Source: Bifidobacterium simiiventris
GTDB lineage: Bacteria; Actinomycetota; Actinomycetes; Actinomycetales; Bifidobacteriaceae
NCBI RefSeq assembly: GCF_019331715.1
Contig: NZ_JAHBBG010000001.1
Location: 550,765 to 614,764 of the forward strand
Length of the DNA stretch: 64,000 nucleotides
Reading direction: 5' to 3'
Shown here: one piece after another, positions 60,932 through 64,000 of the stretch
Position numbering within the stretch: the stretch's first letter is position 1
Layout of the letters: every line of letters starts with the position of its first letter
Position numbers and translations under genes: made by a program
The notes under the pieces: model-generated
The model's database searches: none
What the model saw: the letters and a program-made list of their open reading frames with translations, nothing else
What the model was told of the DNA's origin: nothing

Positions 60932-61930
60932 TTAGCTGCGTGACTTGCGGCGGCGCATCAGGAGCAATCCGATAAAGGAGAAGCCGGCGGCCGCGGCGGC
61001 GGCCTTGGTCAGGTCGGAACCGGTTTGCGCCGGAGGCTGGGACGGCGGGGTCTCAGGTGGCGTGTGGGTGTTCGTGATCAGCGTTTCCGCGTTTTCACGA
61101 TCCACCAGCACCGTGTACTTGGCCGGCACGTTCTTCTCCACGATCTTCCACTCGTGATCGGAGGCAAGCCCCGACCACGAATACGACCACTTGTTCGAAG
61201 CGGTCAGCTTGACCTCCTCGAACACCTTGCCGTCACGCAGCAACTGCACCGTGATCGACTCGGGACGTACGGACGCGGAATCGTTCTTCCAGATCTTGCG
61301 CACCGAACGCTCCACCGTAGTCGGCTTCTCGATCGGCGTGCACTCGGTCTTCGGCTGGAGTTTCACGTCATACGATGCGTCGGCGGCGGTACCCGAAGGC
61401 ACCGCGGTCAACGTCGAAGACGCGCCGCACGCCAGCGCATCCGTCTTGAACGCGTCCACGTTCACCAGATACAGGCCACGGGCCAGACCATCAAACGACG
61501 CCCGACCATCGGCATCCGTCTTTACGGTCGCATCGGCGGACACCGCGTCGCGCGCCGCGTAGCCGGACAGTGTCTCGGCCAACTGGCGGAACGTCTCGGA
61601 ATCCGCGCCGAACACATCCCAATCCACGGAGTAGTCCGCGAACGGCTTCGTCGGCTCGAACCCGTCGTTCTTAGCATTCCACGAAGCGACCTTGTACAGG
61701 CTCACCGAAGCACCGGCCAAAGCATCGCCGTCATCCTTGTACTCGACGGCGATGCTGCCGGTCTTCGACTCGTCCGCGTTGGCGGCCGGCGAGAACGACA
61801 GCACGCACGCGCCCAGCATAAGTGCCAGCGAACAGACCGCCGCAAGAGCAAACGTCGCCCAGCGCGCCCCAAGCGCCAACACGCCCCGGCCGCAAGCAAA
61901 CCCGCGGCCACAGTTAGCGTCAGTCATCAT
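60932..61930 (-). CDS. Minor pilin (FimB-like) with non-canonical sorting signal
   Basis: The 332-residue surface protein has a signal peptide (about residues 1-52), two Cna_B-type domains (GSIAVEYKDDGDALAGASVSLYK near 58; the second from about 210), two Cys pairs, and a cell-wall sorting signal: PPAQTG, a hydrophobic segment and the basic tail RRRKSRS. The usual Leu of LPXTG is replaced by Pro (PPAQTG or PAQTG). It follows the major pilin on the same strand. A start at the first of two adjacent ATGs is given, with AAGGGAAG upstream. Confidence 0.85.
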   Translation of the reverse strand: MMTDANCGRGFACGRGVLALGARWATFALAAVCSLALMLGACVLSFSPAANADESKTGSIAVEYKDDGDALAGASVSLYKVASWNAKNDGFEPTKPFADYSVDWDVFGADSETFRQLAETLSGYAARDAVSADATVKTDADGRASFDGLARGLYLVNVDAFKTDALACGASSTLTAVPSGTAADASYDVKLQPKTECTPIEKPTTVERSVRKIWKNDSASVRPESITVQLLRDGKVFEEVKLTASNKWSYSWSGLASDHEWKIVEKNVPAKYTVLVDRENAETLITNTHTPPETPPSQPPAQTGSDLTKAAAAAAGFSFIGLLLMRRRKSRS

Positions 61931-61980
61931 TCTTCCCTTGCTTCAATCCATTCATTGCACGGCTGGAAAGCAATCGGGTG

Positions 61981-62034
61981 TTGACCCCCTCAGTCAGCCT
62001 TTGGCTGACAGCTCCCCCTTGAGTAGGGGGAGCA
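61981..62034. repeat. Palindromic repeat between major and minor pilin genes
   Basis: TTGACCCCCTCAGTCAGCCT, then TTGGCTGACAGCTCCCCCTT and GAGTAGGGGGAGCAA, is a full intergenic copy of the family found in frame inside the ABC-transporter gene (39098, 40277). Confidence 0.75.
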
Positions 62035-62079
62035 AAGGCCTTACCTCACCAAGGGGAATCAGACCACGATTACCGAGAA

Positions 62080-63873
62080 TCAGCGGTTGGAAAGGCGACG
62101 ACGGAACGCGAACCACGCGCCGGCGGCGACCACGAACGCGCCACCCAGAGCGTACAGGATCACCGTGCCCATGCCACCGGTCTCAGGAAGGCTGGAACCC
62201 GGGAAGTTCTTGACGGTGTACTCGGCCATACCGGTCTGAGCCTTGTTGCTGTCAACCATGCCGCTGAAGTCGTTGATCTCCTTGCCGGTCTTGCCGGTGC
62301 CATCCTCGTTGATCTCGGTGTAGAACTTGAGCGAGGTCAGCTTCGGATCGTCGGACTCCTTATTGTGCTCGGCTACGATGTAGAACTCGAGTGCAGTCCA
62401 TGTGTTGTAGCCGTCAGGAGTCTGGGATTCCTCGAGCTTGTACTTGCCGTCGTCCAGACCGGCGAACTCGAAGGTATGCTTCGTGTTAGAGGCCTCGTCT
62501 TTGTAGTCCTTGACCTCGACGTAGCCACCCTTAGGCTTAGCGGTACCATCCTTGTTCGTACCGTTGTCCTTGTTCGGGTCCCACTTGGACAGCTTGAACG
62601 CGGCGTTGTTCAGATCCTTGTCGTTCTCGTCCTTCTTGTTGACGGTGATCTTGAACGTGAACACGATGACCTTGTCTTCCGGGGTCTTGCCGGTATCGCC
62701 GTCGCCGCCCTGGTTCGGGTTGTTCGAGTAGGTCAGATCGACCACGTTCGGATTGCCCTCGGCACCGATCTTCGCATAAGAGTTGAGCTGAGCCTGATAC
62801 TCGACCACGATGCGCGTAGCCGTGTTAATCGTGAGCGTATTGCCCTCGTTCTGAGCAGTGGCCTTCTTGAGATCCGCGAAATTGACAGTCATCACAGAAT
62901 GATCGATATCGTCCGCAGTGCTCGTTTCAGTACCGTTCTTATCGTAGCTCTTGACGCTCACTTCATAGCCGGCGGTCTTATCCTCGGCATTCGAGACAAC
63001 TTCAGCGATTTCGACCTTGGAGGTGTAGGCGCCGGTGGAGTCCGGGTTCACCGCGTACACGCGGATGCTGTCCGCGCTCGTGGTGTTGTCGTCCTTCTTG
63101 TTCACGCCGTCCTGAACGGTCAGGCCCTTGGATAGGGTATCGGTGAACTCGTACTTGTAGGAATCATAGGAGGCGTAGTTGTCCGGCAGGGTGCCGGTGA
63201 GCTTGTAGTCAATCAGGTCATGGATGTCGTGGTCGGCGGAGTCCTGCCAGTCGGTGGTCTTGCCGGTGGAATCGTTGGCGTCCTTGACCTTCTTCTCGAC
63301 GGTCGGGTAGTCGCCCTTCACGTCGAGGCTCGTCTGACCGACGACGCGCAGGATGTACTCGGTGTAGTACGAGTTCGGCTTCGTCTGCTGCTGATCATCC
63401 TTTGGCAGGCCGGTGGTCTTCACAAAATAGTAGCCGGCCTTGGACGGGGTGATCGTGTACACGGTCTTCGCGTTATCGCCTTCACCCTCAGTGGACTCGG
63501 CCGAAGCGGTTCCTTCACCGCTGACGTAATTGCCGACGACCTGCGCGAACTCCTCGGCGGCAGCGGTCTTCTGTGCCACGGTCGCCTCATCATCCTTCTT
63601 GCCGGTGGAGACGACAACATAGTTGTCGCCGAGCACCTTGGCGACATCCGCAGCGGTGGCGGCCTTCGCGAACTTATTCGCGTCATTCTCGCCGAACACC
63701 TTATCGGCCTTCAACGCCGCGATGAGCTGGTCGGCCGGGCTGGAAGTCTGGCCGGCGGCGACCTCGGTGGAGATGTTCGCGCCCCACGTGATATCCGACA
63801 GGACATTGTTCTTCAACGTGCCTGCGAACACCTGATACGCGGTATACGTGTATCCGGACTTGGAATTATTAAT
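62080..63873 (-). pseudogene. Major pilin (FimA-like backbone) lacking its 5' end
   Basis: About 598 codons of a pilus backbone subunit: mature N-terminus AINNSKSGYTYTAYQVFAGT, two central isopeptide-type domains, E-box-like YKLEESQTPDGYN near the end, and a canonical sorting signal SLPETGG, hydrophobic stretch and RRRLSNR. The start codon and signal peptide are missing: at 63873/63874 the sequence changes to the end of an insertion sequence. The pilin would therefore not be exported in this orientation unless another start is supplied. The mature part is otherwise intact. Confidence 0.85.
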
Positions 63874-64000
63874 GGCTATTCGCTGTTTGTGGTGGGTGGT
63901 TTGGGTGTGAGGTGATGCCGGTCGGGTAGGTTGGAGGCATGGATACCTCTTGTCTGTTCACCGCCGCGTTGCAGCTTCAGTCTCCTTGGAAAGTGGAGTC
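63874..64000 (+). mobile_element. Left end of an ISL3-type insertion sequence
   Basis: The end GGCTATTCGCTGTTTGTGGT starts at the break in the pilin gene and resembles the terminal repeat of the ISL3 element at 54661 (GGC..T..TGTT..GTGG). The element continues beyond the window, so the other end and target duplication cannot be seen. Confidence 0.75.
63939..64000 (+). CDS. ISL3-type transposase, N-terminal fragment (continues outside window)
   Basis: The first 20 codons after an ATG with TTGGAGG upstream read MDTSCLFTAALQLQSPWKVE, the characteristic start of ISL3 transposases. It differs from the transposase at 54781, so it is a distinct element. Confidence 0.75.
   Translation, partial: MDTSCLFTAALQLQSPWKVE

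Overview
The window is GC-rich chromosomal DNA of a Bifidobacterium (Actinobacteria). This is inferred from the gene repertoire: a carbohydrate ABC-transporter/LacI/glycosidase lifestyle, the luxS-recQ neighbourhood, sortase-dependent pili, an HspR-type HAIR element in front of hsp20, and LacI/AraC-controlled xylo- and galacto-oligosaccharide loci. The species cannot be fixed from the sequence alone. I saw no rRNA, tRNA or CRISPR array.

Region 1 (1-12930) is a xylo-oligosaccharide/acyl-xylan locus. A minus-strand operon encodes a lipoprotein binding protein, two permeases, a GH3 beta-xylosidase, an SGNH acetyl-esterase and a GH8 exo-oligoxylanase that runs off the left edge. Two LacI regulators and a type-B carboxylesterase flank it, and a recurrent GAAAATTTTC palindrome sits in the control regions. 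Region 2 (13-24.7 kb) is mostly core metabolism and maintenance: gnd and gntK divergent from a GntR-family regulator, luxS, recQ, a MetB/cystathionine gamma-lyase-type enzyme, a cystathionine beta-synthase-type enzyme, a DUF2089 protein with a small membrane protein, and a PIF1-like helicase. Region 3 (24.9-30.3 kb) holds a HAD phosphatase, orn, guaB (apparently leaderless), a WecA-type transferase and a Sua5-type protein.

Region 4 (30.3-38.2 kb) is a beta-galactoside locus: LacI, GH42 beta-galactosidase, two permeases and a solute-binding protein whose gene carries an in-frame TGA, with a divergent AraC regulator. Region 5 (38.2-46.6 kb) has a fused double ABC transporter (CydDC-like) that carries three copies of an intergenic palindromic repeat inside its reading frame, an MFS sugar transporter with a coiled-coil tail behind a LacI-type operator, and a long-chain acyl-CoA ligase. 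Region 6 (46.6-56.1 kb) is accessory: an intact IS256-family element inserted in a tandem-hairpin array, two envelope proteins of unknown function, a two-component system, a DUF234-type ATPase gene preceded by a long perfect inverted repeat and bracketed by winged-helix fragments, and an ISL3 element. Region 7 (56.1-64 kb) has hsp20, a nearly 1-kb intergenic region with precisely phased iteron-like repeats, and a pilus locus. In that locus the sortase and minor pilin are separated by an AT-rich foreign-looking membrane gene, and the major pilin has lost its 5' end to another ISL3-type insertion.

The least explained features are non-coding: three tandem-hairpin arrays (two with an exact 63-bp period, one of about 53 bp), the 19-bp-phased 3+3 iteron block, and the in-frame palindromic insertions in the ABC transporter.
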